DNA of 64,000 nucleotides from Anoplopoma fimbria. Lineage: Eukaryota; Chordata; Actinopteri; Perciformes; Anoplopomatidae. The stretch is taken from positions 19,350,281 to 19,414,280 of the forward strand of contig NC_072469.1 of the NCBI RefSeq assembly GCF_027596085.1, given 5' to 3'. Under the pieces are notes generated by a model. It saw only the letters and a list, made by a program, of their open reading frames with translations, was not told the origin of the DNA and searched no databases. This document shows positions 19,501 to 33,417 of this stretch, one piece after another; position 1 is the first letter of the stretch, and each line of letters starts with the position of its first letter. The position numbers and the translations under genes are program-made.

Positions 19501-22175
19501 GGTTTTATATTATTTACAAAGGCTTATTTATCTAGGTATACCTACTCATTCATACACACCTCTACCAATATCTAGATCCTTGCCAATATGTCTTTGCTCA
19601 ACATGTTATTCATGTAAATATAACCCAGTAACTGAGTGATATGTACGTTTGCTCTGTCATTCATTACTGTGTTTGCCTGACAGCTGTTTGTGGAGTCGTG
19701 ACTCTGCTCCATGGAGTTGATATGTGTGACCCCAGGTAGAGACAATCCCGCTCCAGCTGTGAACTAAACACACATACAGGAATAGATGATGCCTTGAAAC
19801 TCTCTCAGAACTCAGATTCAGAACCTGTGTGAAAGTTTTTGTGAGGTGTTGGCAAGTGATTCATCTGTCCTTTTATCCATCCATACTTAGAGATAATGGG
19901 GAAGGTTTGAAGAATAATTATTAGGTCATCTTCATGTTTACATAAATCATCTTACTTGTATGGTCATCTGATGTATATGTGTTAGAACACATGCATGCAT
20001 GTATAAGTGCGAGGTTACATGTGTGCACATTTCATCCCTCGGGGAAGGTCAGGGACATTAGTAAGATCAGTATAACAGTCTTGTTCATTTTATTGACTGT
20101 CTTGCTGATTACATCTTGCCCTGGGGTATGCTGCCTCCATTAGCCAGGTCAAAGCATGATTAAACCAGAACAGATTAGCGTTCTATTTTCCTCACTTAGA
20201 AACCACTGCAGAGGAGTGAGACCTTGGATGTAGATACTCTGAAGTGAACGCATACCAGAGGGTAGCTTCACTGTGGACTTTGGTAAAGAAAACACACAAA
20301 GGATTAGCCCTGACGTAGTCGCATTTAGATTGTTATTATTTTTTGGTTTTGATAAAGCTCAATCTGTCCCTGTTAAATTGGCAGCCTTGTCCTGCGGCAA
20401 AGAGTATAAAGGTTACTCGGCTGGTGATTTAAAGGTTAAAGCATCTGTTTTTGTTTTCAGAAGTAGTTATTAAAGAATAATTGCAGGGCCTCAAAGATGG
20501 TGCTGCAGCTTTAAATAAAACACAAATGGGAACATCCCCAGATGATACCAGTCACCACAATTATTAAATCAGTTACACTATGTAAAGGCAGAGAAGCAGG
20601 AACATTTCTTTCGAAGAATTATTTATTAATAAAGTACTGAAGACTGCCTGCAACATATTTTCATACAGAAGCTGCCCAACATGCCCCTTGTTAAAAATGA
20701 ACAATTCTGCCACTGGCGATTGTCTCTATCGACTAAAATGTTGAAGTTTGGATTAATAAGTGCTGTCAGGTCTCTACATGCTGTGTGCCATTGGGGATTA
20801 CCCAGTTTGAAATTTAGATGGACAGATACATGTGACATTCCAAACTCAATTTTCAATTATGACGAGGCCTCCTCTCCGGCTGCCCACAGTGAGCCCTGAT
20901 AACTGTCTGACAGCTCCAACAAATGATGAAGGCCTGTCCTGAAATGATTGAAGTGTATTCATCATTTGCGCTCTCCTACAGCGAGACAGGACCTGCACAC
21001 TTCGACTCGATCATTCAGGCCCTCATTAACTGGCATTGAACCGCTTCACACACGCACTTACCCTAGACTCAAAGCACTTCCATATCTGCTACAGCATTTT
21101 CTGGTGATTTAAAACTGAAGATAACCTCTTAATAGGTACTAACGGGCTTGTATACACTAATGGGATTTAAATATACAGACAAATATAGACTATAAACATA
21201 CTTAGACTACCCATCACCATGCATAACAAAAACAGTGCATTGTTGTCTCCCCTTACATACAAAAATTATAGTCGGTAATGGTTGTTTGATGTGTTTCAGA
21301 ACTCCCCAAACTTTACGCAGTGGTGTCTATATATTCATTGCAAATAAAGTCTCAAAAATTGGTCCGTGGATCCAATTTGTTAGCTGTTTTGTTATTGTTG
21401 CCATGGTCAATCCAAAAAACAAACCTGGAACAATTTCCTGAATAAATGAATCCCAATACTTCTGGCACTCATTGACTCATACGTAAAGAGGGAACCTGCA
21501 AAGGCGTCCATAGTCTTTGTAACTCAAATGCAGATTGATTCTGCACAAACTACAAAAAGTTTTTCACTCAGCTTGAAAGGTTTCAAACCCTAATTAGAGG
21601 TCTGGATTGTGAATCACAATTTTCTGGCTCTCGTTAAGAAGTACAAACATACATTACTTTGGCTGACGCAGGTCTGGAAACACAAACCCAGTTAAACATC
21701 AACAGTAATATCATCCATGGAAGTCGATCCCAGGCCAGTCAGCATAAATATAAGATAAGCTTTAGCAAAAAACAGTGAAATGCACATGCTCATTACATTC
21801 AGATGCAACTAAGTTTTTAAACTTTCCAATCCCAGCCCCTAACTCACTCCCTCTCATTTCCCTTTGTCATTCCGTTAATGTCCTCAAGTGAACTCCTACA
21901 GAACCTTCCACCAGCAAATCCATTGAGTGCTCCAAAGATCTCTCAGACACTGTGTGCATTCGGGCTGTCAAACCAAAGCACTTGTGCTGCCCCCAGCCAA
22001 TGCGGCAGCCAAACGGGGAGATTGGACAGAGCTGAAAAAGTTTTCCTAATTATTGAACACAACACGTCATTAAGACTCTGTAATGAGCCTCCAGAAGCCA
22101 GGTGCAGCCTTACCTGTCAGCCACGTCCTCATTACTAATATGGTCATCATGTTCCCCAGGATATAATGTGTCCGA

Positions 22176-22231
22176 TAAGTGTTGCTCACCTGCCCATCAT
22201 TCCCTAATAATGGGCAGGTGAGCAACACTTA
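22176..22231. repeat. Perfect 22-bp inverted repeat with 12-base loop
   Basis: Arms at 22176-22197 and 22210-22231 are exact reverse complements (left arm begins TAAGTGTTGCTCACC), separated by a 12-base loop. No transposon ends or target duplication were seen around it. Confidence 0.95.
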
Positions 22232-23869
22232 GTATACTGCTAAAGTAAACTCCTGCACTTCTGAAAACAAATTGCCAATTTGTGGCAAAAGGTTCCAGTT
22301 TTTTGACCTATTAAATAATAGCTAAACAAAGCACAGATATAAAAATGTTTTATTTATATTGCATATTTGATTTATCTAACTGCGTTAATATTTTGTGTGA
22401 AGCATTTTGAAGGGAGAATGTTTATTTCAGGGTAAGTTTGCAATTGTTTTTTAATGTCAGACTATAATTGCTTGCGTCTTAAGAAATTCACCACACCTCG
22501 CAACTGATAGGTTTAGCTCTCCAGTCGTTCTTCTAATCATGAGGTAAACAGCGTGGCTATTGGGCGATGCTAAGTTTATCACTAAATGTGTGATTAACTT
22601 TCTCTGTGTTCATTAGTGGTGATTAGTGGTGATGACACCTGCTAATGCGAGCGGCAACTGTAGCTTTACACAATGAATCTGGTGTCGACAGGTAGTTTAC
22701 ACATCTGAGATGTTTGTAAGGGTTATATGTGGCATCAAAAAAGTCAAGGCACGGAATACCTTTAAAACAAAAGGTATTTATGTTGCCTAATGTCCCGACC
22801 TAATCACCATGATGTATAAAATATAGTCCTAATGACCTATTGCTCATTCCATTCACAATGCCCATTAATGCACTTGTAAATATTTATGGCCAACTTACTT
22901 GTTCACAAATAATGCACAGGTGGCATTAATATGAACTCTGTATCTTTAAGCATTAACTGGTACAGTAGTTTCAGCAGTATCAGTTGCTCCCCATTAATAT
23001 ACTGATTTATTCATCAAAGTTTTCCAAAATCTGTGAGGAAAACCTCTGAAGTAAGTCTGTGAATTTATATACTGTAAGACTTCATGTTAATGATCGGAGA
23101 GACATAAAATGTCAAAGGTAAATGAGTATCAGGTCACATATGTGAGACATGTGGTTGACTATCACGAATCACCGTCATAATAAATAATGCTGAGTGCCTT
23201 CACATAAGGACACAGAGTATTCTAGATATAAAATAAGACCAGAACCTGGATAGAGTCTCCCCTAGACAGAAGTTTAATAAGTTGTTTATATCCATTATCA
23301 TGTTCCAGTCACATCTGTTTTCTTATATACAAGTTTTTTAGAAAATAAATTGTGGTGAATTGTTGACAGATTTTGCATGTCATAATAAAACAACAATAAG
23401 CACTGAGAGGACTTTGTTCACCGTATCTGTAAAAAATCAGCTGGTCGAGCCTTATCCTGTGCAGTCGCCTCCCTTTGGAAAACATTGATGCACCTAAAAA
23501 AACAATTTGTATATGTCATCTAAAAACCTGCCTCAAGGGACAGAACTTTTTTTTATTCAAGTTGTAGCTAATTTACCAGATGCTTACACGCACTCAATAC
23601 TAGTTTTGTGTGTTTTGAACAAAGTTTTTTATTTATTAATTTATGTTAAATTTCTTTGCTGCTTCGGCTAACATTTGAGAAAGGATTTAACATGATGTTT
23701 GAATGGAATGCAATGTTTTCTTTAAGACACATGCTCTCTGTAATGTGGTGGTGGTTCTTTGATGTTGACTGACATTTCTGAGTTAATTTGGACTCAGAAA
23801 GACAAACAATGTGCTCTGTTCAGTGTTGCAAACCGATATGAGAACACTCTATCCAAGCCAGATCAAGAT

Positions 23870-24240
23870 GGAGTAGGAATGGGAGGATGAAGGAATATGT
23901 AGATGAATGGATGCAGTCTCAGAGTTTTAGCCCAAAGATGGAGAAAGACACGGAGATGGGTGGAATGAGCAAGAGAGTAAAAGAACGTCCGAATGTGAGT
24001 TTATTAAAAATAAAATGGTGGACTCAGTGAAGGAGATGAGAGTGAAAGATAGAATAGCAGGAGAGGAAAGAAGAGGGAGTTAGAGAGCGAGAGAAAAGAG
24101 AAAGGGAGGCGGCAGCCGCAGTCAACCTTTACAAAAATCAATAACTCAAGCTAAGATGGAGACAGCAGAGCAGTGAGGGGAAAGGAGAGAGGGAACGGGG
24201 AGACAGGAATACCAAGGGGGGGATGAATGCAGTCGAGACA
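23870..24240 (+). repeat. G/A-rich low-complexity block
   Basis: Purine-biased stretch with repeated GGAGA, GAAAGA and GAGAGAG motifs. No gene seen. Confidence 0.65.
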
Positions 24241-26292
24241 GCAGACAAAGCGAAGCCTTGAGTGTGTAAGAGAGGTAGAATAAGATAGGGAAGGTTGCCG
24301 GCCTTTGTATGCTCAGGAAACTTCTTCACCTGCAGATCAACTGCAAACAAAGAGCACGGCAGGAATGAAGCAGAGGAAAAGAATGTAACAGGCCAGGTGA
24401 GAGAGGAGTGTTGGAGATTATCCTTTGTTCTCCTTTGACAGACGTCGTGTAGACCTTTGAAAAACCTGCGCCTTTAAAGACCCCGCCTTCAACTTTTCTT
24501 TTTTTTCTCCCCAAAGCCGCAGCTTTCAGCATCTTAGACTGTATAAATGCTTGCAGAAAATCCACTAGTCTAATGCAATGATGAAATCCTCCAAACATAA
24601 TGTTTTCGCAAGACACCAGCAAGCCTATGCTGTTTTACTTGAGACGTTCAAGGCCAGAACATTTGAAAGTCTCATTCAGACATACAAATATATATATCAC
24701 GAGGTTGAGCCAAAAGTAACTGCCAAGTGTTTAAATCAGTATTGGCAGGAATGACGCGAAACAGAGAGTGACACCTGCACAGCCCTCCTTGATGATTGTT
24801 GACAACATGTCTTTCTCCATCTTTCTTTCCCAATCTTCTTTCTTCAGTTAAACATATTTTACCCATGATGTGACTTGATGGTCGGATTGTTTGATCACGC
24901 AGCAGTTGTCTGAGTAGCAGCACAGCTGGACCATGAAAGGCAAAAAAAGAAGAAGTCAGAAGATAAGAAGAAAAAAAAAAGTCTTTAAGGATAAACGTCT
25001 GAAATCCATCATGCTTCTGAGAATAAAGTGTTGCAATGACGAACATATCACAGAGTTGTCAGCAGGATGCACATCCCTTTCATCAGTAACACAAAGCCAA
25101 AATGCAGCAAGAACTTCTTTGATAATTGATAGATAGACATAGACTTGTTTCTGTTGCTATATGTCACAGAAACATGAAAGACATTTAGACTTGTTTTGGG
25201 GGGGGGGGGTGTATGTACTTGGGTGCATACACACAAGTGCAGTCAGTTTATAACTTATACACCTCAGTGCTGAACTGTGAAACTGTGATGTGTGAGTTGT
25301 TTGTTATTCGGGTTGTAGTGTAATATAAATTAATTTTTACTGACATTCCTTTTTTTTTTATCAACTGAATCAATTTGAACCCTATCAAGTAATCTGTGGC
25401 CAGAAAACTGAAAGACTGGAAAGCCAAGTGGCCATTCCAGTGTATTTACACCAACTCTTCAACAATGTATCTGCAAACAACAATATGGCCGCAGCTACTC
25501 ATAGAGTACCATGTCTGTGTGCTGCTGACAGTGTTACAAAATGCCATTTCATCGCTGTGCTTTACATAATCCTAATCCCCCTTGAGTTTGTGTTTACCAA
25601 GCAGCAAACACCACGGCTGAATGTTGAACATATTGTTGTGTCCTTGATGAATATTTTCAAAAATTATTATTCCTCAAGGAAAGAAATACTAACACAGACA
25701 TAGGGGATGTTTACGGCTGGGTCTGCTCGATGTAATGCTAGCTTTGGCAGTTTGTGATATCTGAGTTTAAACTACAGTCTATATGTTTCTCTGCATATAG
25801 ATGGGAAAAAAAGCAGAGGAGGGTTTATGCTTAAAGGAGCAAATTCTTTGATGAAGTTGAGTTATTATGGGAGCCACGGAAATTTTCTGATATATTGCTC
25901 AGGTAACATGACAGCTTGCACTGTTTTTGCCCTATTTGTTTTCCTATCCTGATTAGGCAGTATCTAATTAACAGATTGGCTGTGACAATTTACCTCTAAC
26001 TACAGCGTGAATCTTTACACCTTAGCTGTGAATTATTCTCATGACTCCCAGATTTCTCTTGTCACTGAGGAACTGTAAGGAAGCTTCACTTGTTTTCTCT
26101 CTCACACCTACGTATAATCCCTCAAGACATCTCTGCCGCGACCGAGCCTTTGCCTCTGCCTTCTCACTTGTCATGTCCTCGTCTTGTGAGTCCTTCCTTT
26201 CTTTTTTTGTGTCTTCTTTGTTTCCGACTGCTCTGTCTGTTTTCTCTGTTCCAGCTGCTTGTTTTCTGAACTCTGTTTTTCACGCCACTAGC

Positions 26293-26352
26293 CTCTCTCT
26301 CTCTCTCTCTCTCTCATCTACTTTTTCTCTTCAACTCTCTCTCTCTCTTCCT
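26293..26352 (+). repeat. Two (CT)n microsatellites in a pyrimidine-rich block
   Basis: CT runs at 26293-26315 and about 26334-26348 within a longer C/T-rich stretch (about 26090-26400). The 145-residue open frame across it is Ser/Leu/Phe-rich low complexity and is not called as a gene. Confidence 0.9.
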
Positions 26353-26604
26353 CTTTGCCGTCGCCTCTGTGGGGTTGTTTATGCTCTGTTCATCCTCCTC
26401 TGTAATTATGAGTGTTGTTCACTGTATCCCCATCCATATGACGGGCCTGACGGATATACAGGGAGATGGATGGTGTGAGTAAAAAAGCAGAGTGAAAAAC
26501 GAGCGTGTCTTGGCAGAAGCCATTTTCTTCATGACACATCTGTCCATCGGCCTTGACCTGAGGGGACACGGCACTAAATCTGACTTATAGTCATAAACAC
26601 ACTG

Positions 26605-26609
<5 letters not shown>

Positions 26610-26670
<61 letters not shown>
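26610..26670 (+). repeat. (CA)n microsatellite, 61 bp
   Basis: Perfect CA run. Confidence 0.99.
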
Positions 26671-26672
<2 letters not shown>

Positions 26673-27369
26673 ATCGAGATTACCCTGCGGTAATGATGAT
26701 TATAGTTGTTTATGGTCTTCAGCCTACACTTCTGTCAGTTACGACTGCCGAGGATGTGTGTTTTTGTGTGCGCACATATTCCTGTATGCTCTAGTGCATA
26801 CTTTAGAGTGGGGGGGGATTGCAGCAGCATCAGGTTATTGTGTCCTTCATCAAGCAGACAAGCCAATTAGGGACACAACCATTGATATTCATTTTCCCTT
26901 CCTCACTCTCTCTTCTCTCCCCTTTTCGAGGTGTTTTTCATTTAATAGCTGAGTACTCTCCGTGATGACCCGTGAAGAGTTGTAGATGGGTGCAGAGGTA
27001 TGCAAAGTGAATTTACTAGAGCATAACGTTGTGCTGAACAGCGGGCGAGGGTAAAGAGGCTCGGCCTCAGAACTGTAAGGGAGGCGGATCGCGTTATGGG
27101 TGCTCTCAGGTAGAAACTGTTGAACTAACTCATTATCCTTCCCCAGCCTGTCTGCTGTGTGTTCTGATGTCGACAACAGAGATGTTTCGCCTGACATTGC
27201 ATGCACTGCAGGCAACGGTGAACTAATTTCTACACTGTTCCTATTTAACCTCCTCCCTCCACCACCCAAAAGAAGGGTAATTGCTTGATTTAATTATTTA
27301 TAGGATGCTTGAGTTTTTACAGCACACAATCCCAACCAACATACAGTATTATGATTATATGACATGCTT

Positions 27370-27987
27370 AAAGGTGCCCTGTAGAGTTTTTTTTTGGAAA
27401 CAAACAAAGTTATCTTAGCCTTAAGTGTTTCTCAATAAAACACATTTTGAATGCATTGCCTACCTTATAAAACGGTTTGCAGAGAAGATGTTTGGAAGAA
27501 TAAAAGATGTATATTGTTTACAACAACCTATCCTCAACAGTTTGTTTGACATCTTGCAAAAAAAGTTAATCCTCATTCTTCTTACACAAGTCCAGCAATA
27601 TAAGTCAATATCTGCTAGTTGCATGAATACAGTCTTTTCAAAATAAACTTCCATCTTCACATGAAACAACAAAGATCGTTAATTTCTGGTTTCACACGAG
27701 GCACGAGCAGCGTTCTCCTGGGTGACAGACAGGTTTTTGTTCGACCCATCCACCTCCACTCCCACCCGCCCTGTGTAGGTTCATGATTAGGTGGATTACG
27801 TACAAATTGATTTTGTGGTATATCTACAAATTACAACGCATTGATTTTCGAAGGTATAGCTATGAATGCTGTATGAGAACAGTCCGTTTACATCCATGTT
27901 GGCGTGTTAGCAGTTTTCTTCTCCCTTGCCATCCTTAGCAAGATACTAACAAAATGGGGACCCATGGTCAAAAACTCCACCGGATAC
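27370..27987. mobile_element. Approximately 618-bp MITE-like dispersed repeat
   Basis: The left end near 27373-27390 (GTGCCCTGTAGAGTTTTT) and the right end at 27970-27987 (AAAAACTCCACCGGATAC) form an imperfect inverted repeat, best in the inner GAGTTTTT/AAAAACTC part. The interior (ACAACCTATCCTCAACAGTT, TTCTCCTGGGTGACAGACAG) resembles a repeat I recall as widespread in teleost genomes. Overlapping frames on both strands (27425-27672) are its by-product, not genes. A target duplication could not be identified. Confidence 0.5.
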
Positions 27988-28253
27988 ATATGAGTTACCC
28001 TAGAATATTCACACTCCTATGTCACCCAAATTTACTAAACCAAGAGTAAAGAAGTGGGTTACAAGGAAAGACATTTGATATGATGGTATGCATGGTATGC
28101 AAAACCATAAAGGATAGACGGGCAGGGCGGGATGTGTTTCAAATACAACTTCAGATCAGGATCAGAGCAAGGGGAGTTTTCAATTAGCATGGATTAAAGG
28201 GCAGATTATAGCAGGGCTAATGAGAACATGAAGAGACTAGACGCCATGAAAGA

Positions 28254-28760
28254 GTCATGAAGACATGGGATGGATAGATTGATAGATATGAAGAGCGAGA
28301 GAGAGGCCACTGGTACAAACCAATATGAAAATGCAAGGAAAGGTGTGCAAGGCAGATATGAGGGAGAGAGGGGAAAAAGGAAAAAGAAACCTGGTAAAGC
28401 AAGCGATCCTGGAGAGCAAAGAGAAGGTAGAAAGACATAATGGGAAGAGAGATAAAAAGAAAGAAGCCTCTGAGGCCAAGAGATATAAGAGAGCAAGGAA
28501 AAGGTGGGGAGCACGAAGAAGAGAGAGGCCTAAATATGTGGGAGCCAAAGTGACGGAGAAAATGGTGGTGGTGCTGGTAGGAGGGGCTCTTGTAGTAAAT
28601 TGATGGATAGGTGGTCCAGGAGAGGAGAGAGATTGAGACAATAGAGAGAGACAGGGGAGCGAGGCAGAGACTCCCAGACAGAGAGGAGAATGCACAGACA
28701 CACATGCTCACATATACTGTAGATAAACAAAAGGACAGAGACAAAGAAAGAGGAATGGAA
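28254..28760 (+). repeat. Purine-rich (A/G) low-complexity block
   Basis: The + strand is dominated by A and G (GGGAGAGAGGGGAAAAAGGA-like text) for about 500 bp. It yields long open frames on both strands (213 aa and others on the minus strand, 92 aa on the plus strand), but these are compositional artefacts rich in Ser/Leu/Pro or Lys/Arg/Glu. Confidence 0.8.
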
Positions 28761-28783
28761 AATCCCTCTCTTTCTTTTTTTCT

Positions 28784-28788
<5 letters not shown>

Positions 28789-28850
<62 letters not shown>
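28789..28850 (+). repeat. (AC)31 microsatellite, 62 bp
   Basis: Perfect AC run directly after the purine-rich block at 28254-28760. Confidence 0.99.
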
Positions 28851-28855
<5 letters not shown>

Positions 28856-28859
28856 CACA

Positions 28860-31800
28860 CTGCATTATCCGTGGCTCTCTGGTGAGATCCTGGGGCACGG
28901 CTAATATGCCTCCCCACAGTCGCCCTCCAAAAACAAAGATGTTAAGAGGATAGGAGCCTAACAAAGACCAGCGGGTGCAGTGTGGAGACACCAGGCTCTC
29001 TGCAAAACAAACAGAAATGCAAACCAATGATGACAACAAAGAACAGAAAACCAACGGAGCCCTGACAAAGATGAATTGATCCACGTCTGCGTGCGAAAGC
29101 GCTCTAAGATGTGGGTGCGTACTCGTGTCTTTGTCCAGAGCCCTTTAGGGTGAGTGGGTGTGCACGCTTTTTTGTTGCGTCTCCTGATGGGGTTCGCAGT
29201 GTTCATAAGACTCATTCTTGCCCTCTCTTTTTTTTCTAAATTATACAGTAGCTGCTCTTGTTAGAGAGTATTGATTCCCTTTCACACTCCTTAGAGATCA
29301 GTGCAGAGAACAGATTAAATGTTTATATTTGAATCTGCGAATGCCGGTTTCCGCTTATTGTACAGATACCTGTCACTCAGCAGGGCCACATAGGGAATTC
29401 ATAGTCAGAGGAAGGCATAATCACTCCTTTAGGTGTAATGACTCTGGTAAAGGTGCAAACTAAAGGTGATGTCAGAGAGAGGTTTATGAGAAAGCCAAAT
29501 CTAAGGATTTTGAATGCCACTCTGGCATTTCAGCTCCAACTGACCGCCTTTCTTAAAAGCCATCATTTCCCAGACAGGGGATATGAGCGACTGAGCATGT
29601 CGAGTGCCAATTTGGACCCACTGACCTTTCAGTTCACGTTTTGACTGGCAGGGGTGTGATCCCTTGCTATGAACTAAGCGTGGCCCTTGTGCTTGAGTAT
29701 TTGTAACGGAATAAAATTAGTTTAGTTGTACTTCGGACCAATCTGTGAGCTTGAAGCAGCCGACAGACCTTCCCTCCCCTCTCCTGAGGCTGCTTCCAAT
29801 TGTACCACATGGCACTGAAATGTCAGCCTTAACTCGGCACAAACCCAACAGTTTTTGACCCAAAGCCAAAGACAGTATTTTGAAAAAGTGGAATAAAGAT
29901 GTGGTCAAATCTATCAGCTGAAACCAGCAAATAATTGCGTAAAAGTTCAAAACTAACTCATCCCTTTGCTTTGATATAGGGAACACAATAACAAAAAGGT
30001 AATTCAGAGGTTCACCAAATCTTCATCAACTGGCTAAAATCTCAAAGAACCGAATATGAAGAACCTCCTGTCAAAAGTTTTCTATTACATACTTTATTCT
30101 CCATATATTCCAATACCCAACTTTCAAAACAATCACAACAAACAGGTTTGTCCTAACTCTGACGCATGTCTCTAAATGTTTGTTTGTGCACGAGTGTATG
30201 ATAGGGTTTTTTCCTAGTATTAAGGCTTGGTCTACAGACACATATACTCTACTTAGCTCAGTCAGGCCTAAAACAATCACACAATTAGATTAACATTTGG
30301 TTCAGTAGCCTTCCTGAAGAGTGAATGCCTTCAAAAAATATTTATGACTATGCTGGGCGCCATTTTGATCTTATTACTTGGCTAAAGCATACATTTTTAT
30401 GAAAGAAAGATGAAACTGCAAGGTCTCTTATCACTATATATGAAGACAGCGATCATGCTCTTTCTATCTTTTTTCATTGCCGTCTTGTCTTCTTCCCTGT
30501 CATTCTTCTTATCCCACACAGCCTTGTGATCCCTCTCCTGCACACTCTCTCTCTCTCTTGTCTTTCCCTCTTCACCTCTATCTGTCTTCGCTGTGGGGAC
30601 TATGAGTCTCTGTTCAAAAATACAACAGACATGATCAAGATGTAGATATTAACCTCTCTAGTAAAGAGGGGAGATAAATAGGGGAATGTGTCTGAAGGTT
30701 TGATGTTGAAATAACAGATAGATAAAACCATCACAATAAGTAGTGTTGTGTGGCTGTCCTTGATGACAGGAGAGGAACACAACCCTGGGCCTTATCAGTC
30801 CGTCATGTCTGTTTTCTCCTCTCCTGGGAACGTTTAAGATTGTTTGTTGGGGGATTTGGCTGTGAGAGAGCAAGGAAGGGATGAGGACGAGTGTTCAGGG
30901 TAAGATTATAGATGATGGTGCAGACAAATCTGAGCATGAAGAGTTTTATTTATTCGTTCTTTTGGGGTTTCTTGGATTTAACTATTGTTTCTTTGATTGA
31001 TTATAACAGTTTATCAAAGAAATGGCCGAGACCTGGAGACATAAATACTGTAACATTGCTACAACCATGTCCAACAGGGCAAGAAAAACACAAGGGGGGA
31101 AGAACAGAAGATTAGCCAGATTATCTAAAAATAAAAAGGAAATCTTATCTCTATAATATGTGGTGCAGGATACCTGACTCCAGTTTGGAGTCTGTAGTTT
31201 GCACAATCATTTTACCATTCATCTTTCCAAATAATATTAGCTATTTTAAGATGTGTGTGATCATATTGCGTTTCTTGCTCAATCTGACTTCTTTTTTAGC
31301 AATGAAGCTGTGTTCACAGATCACAGCAAGTAACTTAATTAGTTACACATTATTATTGTTCATAGCAATGATGGTCAAAAGTACGTAAATAGGGCCGAAG
31401 TGGTAATAAACTGGAATAATGCTATGATTTCCAAGACAAGGCATACATCTGTCTCTTTCACTGCTTCCACTTGACAAACATCTGTGTGTTTTATACCAGT
31501 TAATCCCTTGCTCTTTAACATTGTGTCATTCTTTTGCTACACCACAACTCCTCCAGTTTTTTTTTCATATTCAAAGCAGAAATGTTACTTCTGTCTTTTT
31601 TCTATCTCATGTAATGTTGCATTAAAATACACACAAACAGCTACCACTCTTAAGACTAATCTTACTCTAGTGGGACTGCTGATAATTACCAAGAACTTAA
31701 GTACACACACACACACACACACACTCTGTCTTCCTCAAACATGCACTTACACTCACAAACATGCTGCTGAGCCTCGTCTTGGCAGAGCACGCTCTCTGTG

Positions 31801-32770
31801 GCCCTCCATATGAACTCGCTGCCAGTATGATTCCATCTCTCCTCCCTCATATCTCCATCCACCCATGCTGCCGTTCTCTCATCTCCCCTCGACCCTCCTC
31901 CTCACTCCCCACTCCTCGGTTGTTTGTTTTGGCAGAGCTTGAACTGAATCACACAGGAGACTTAAACTGGCACAATACATATCTCCCATTCCACCTGATG
32001 CCCTGCTGTTACTCCTACACCACTTCTCCTCTCCTCTGCTCTGCCTTCTTCTATTACTCATTCTGAAACAATAGGTTAGGAGAAGGATCAAGTTGCAATT
32101 TGTATACGGAAACAATCATATTCTATGTGCCTGTCTAAAAAGCTTAGAAGGGTGAAGACTGGAATCCGGTGTGTTATGCCATGGCAGGGTTGGTGAGAGG
32201 CCAGGCAGAAAGTGAGTGAATGGGACTTCTGTGGCACTCGCTCACTGTTCCACTTTCAACTGTTGACACACAAGTTTTCTTTTTTATGTGACTTGTGATC
32301 GGAAGCACCGCATCACAAGTCTGACCACACTGATGAACCAACATTTGAAACTTGTTTCTTAGTGCAAGAAAGTATGATATTTATTCATTCTTTTTATGTT
32401 TTTCTCCAATGTTGTATGTATTGAGTTTGGCCATGCAGGAGTCGCACACAGGGGCTTTATGTTAAATCTTTTGATGCTTGATGCTTTTTTCACTCATCAT
32501 AGGGTATTGCTTTTCTCCATTTCCGGGATAGTGTTACAAGACCTAGAGGCAACGTTACTGCACCAACTTGCCATTTTTACTTTGAAAAGTAGACGTGGAT
32601 CAGCTCCAAGGACGATGACATGACACTCACTAATTGGGTTGGGGGGCAAGATGCATGGCGTTTCGGATGGCTGAGGCTTAGCTTAGCTGGCTGTGGTTGG
32701 GGACCTTGCTGACCTATCTGTGAAGGTCTTAATTTCAAACTTAGTTCTCACTTGTATAGAAGTGCAAAAG
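28860..32770. other. Gene-free intronic stretch
   Basis: Nothing recognised except one short AC run. Short frames here have no family motif. Confidence 0.5.
31703..31724 (+). repeat. (AC)11 microsatellite
   Basis: Short perfect AC run. Confidence 0.97.
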
Positions 32771-32974
32771 CATAAAACACACACACACACACACGCATAC
32801 AAACACACCCACACACACATACGTGTCCACACAAAAGATGATTGTGAAATCTCTTGAGCAGGCAGTGTTAATCCTATTGACGATGGCTTGTCTGAACAGT
32901 GGCCTGAAGAGAGATGAAGCTAATTCTCTTTATGAGCACAATAAACCCACAGGTCACCAAGGCCAACACACACG

Positions 32975-32976
<2 letters not shown>

Positions 32977-33036
<60 letters not shown>
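32977..33036 (+). repeat. (CA)30 microsatellite, 60 bp
   Basis: Perfect CA run about 950 bp upstream of the first CNTNAP-like exon. A more degenerate CA stretch lies at 32778-32820. Confidence 0.99.
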
Positions 33037-33040
<4 letters not shown>

Positions 33041-33275
33041 ATATAAACACACAGACCCATCCGTAGCTTCCTCCTGGAGTTTATAACCAGTTCAGAAAAT
33101 AAAAGTATCAAATAATACAGCACTGTATATCTCATCTCTCGATGCAATTGTGCTGCATCAAAAGTCAGCTTCAATCCCCTCCTGTAAAAAATGCGGCTCA
33201 GGAGATTTCATTGCCTCTGAAAGAGTTTGACAAAGCGATATTGACAGTGCAGCTTATTTTCCTGGAATAAAGAGG

Positions 33276-33417
33276 GAAATGTAATATTGTTTCACTCTCT
33301 GTTGCAGTTATTGTGATGTATTTCCAGGCTCCAAAATATTGACACCTATCTCTCTGCCTGGTTACTGTCCCATGCCGGAATACGTTATCCAAGGCGAAGA
33401 AAACAATATTACATTTC
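33276..33417. repeat. Spaced inverted repeat, 17-bp arms about 105 bp apart
   Basis: GAAATGTAATATTGTTT (33276-33292) recurs as its exact reverse complement at 33401-33417. Similarity continues weakly outward (AATAA on one side, TTATT on the other). It could be a tiny MITE or a coincidence; no duplication was found. Confidence 0.7.

Larger units (their letters stand above)
16091..26090. other. Gene-free intronic stretch
   Basis: Ten kilobases of AT-rich DNA with only the CT run, a purine block and the 22-bp hairpin. Segments 20840-21060 and 21840-22135 are repeat-free and less AT-rich than their surroundings. Confidence 0.5.

Noticed and set aside
26041..26478. 145-residue plus-strand frame
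   Set aside because: Ser/Leu/Phe-rich translation of a pyrimidine-rich block with CT repeats.
28217..28858. 213-residue minus-strand open frame and its overlapping frames
   Set aside because: Lies in a purine-rich block plus a CA tract; composition is Ser/Leu/Pro low complexity with several frames open at once.
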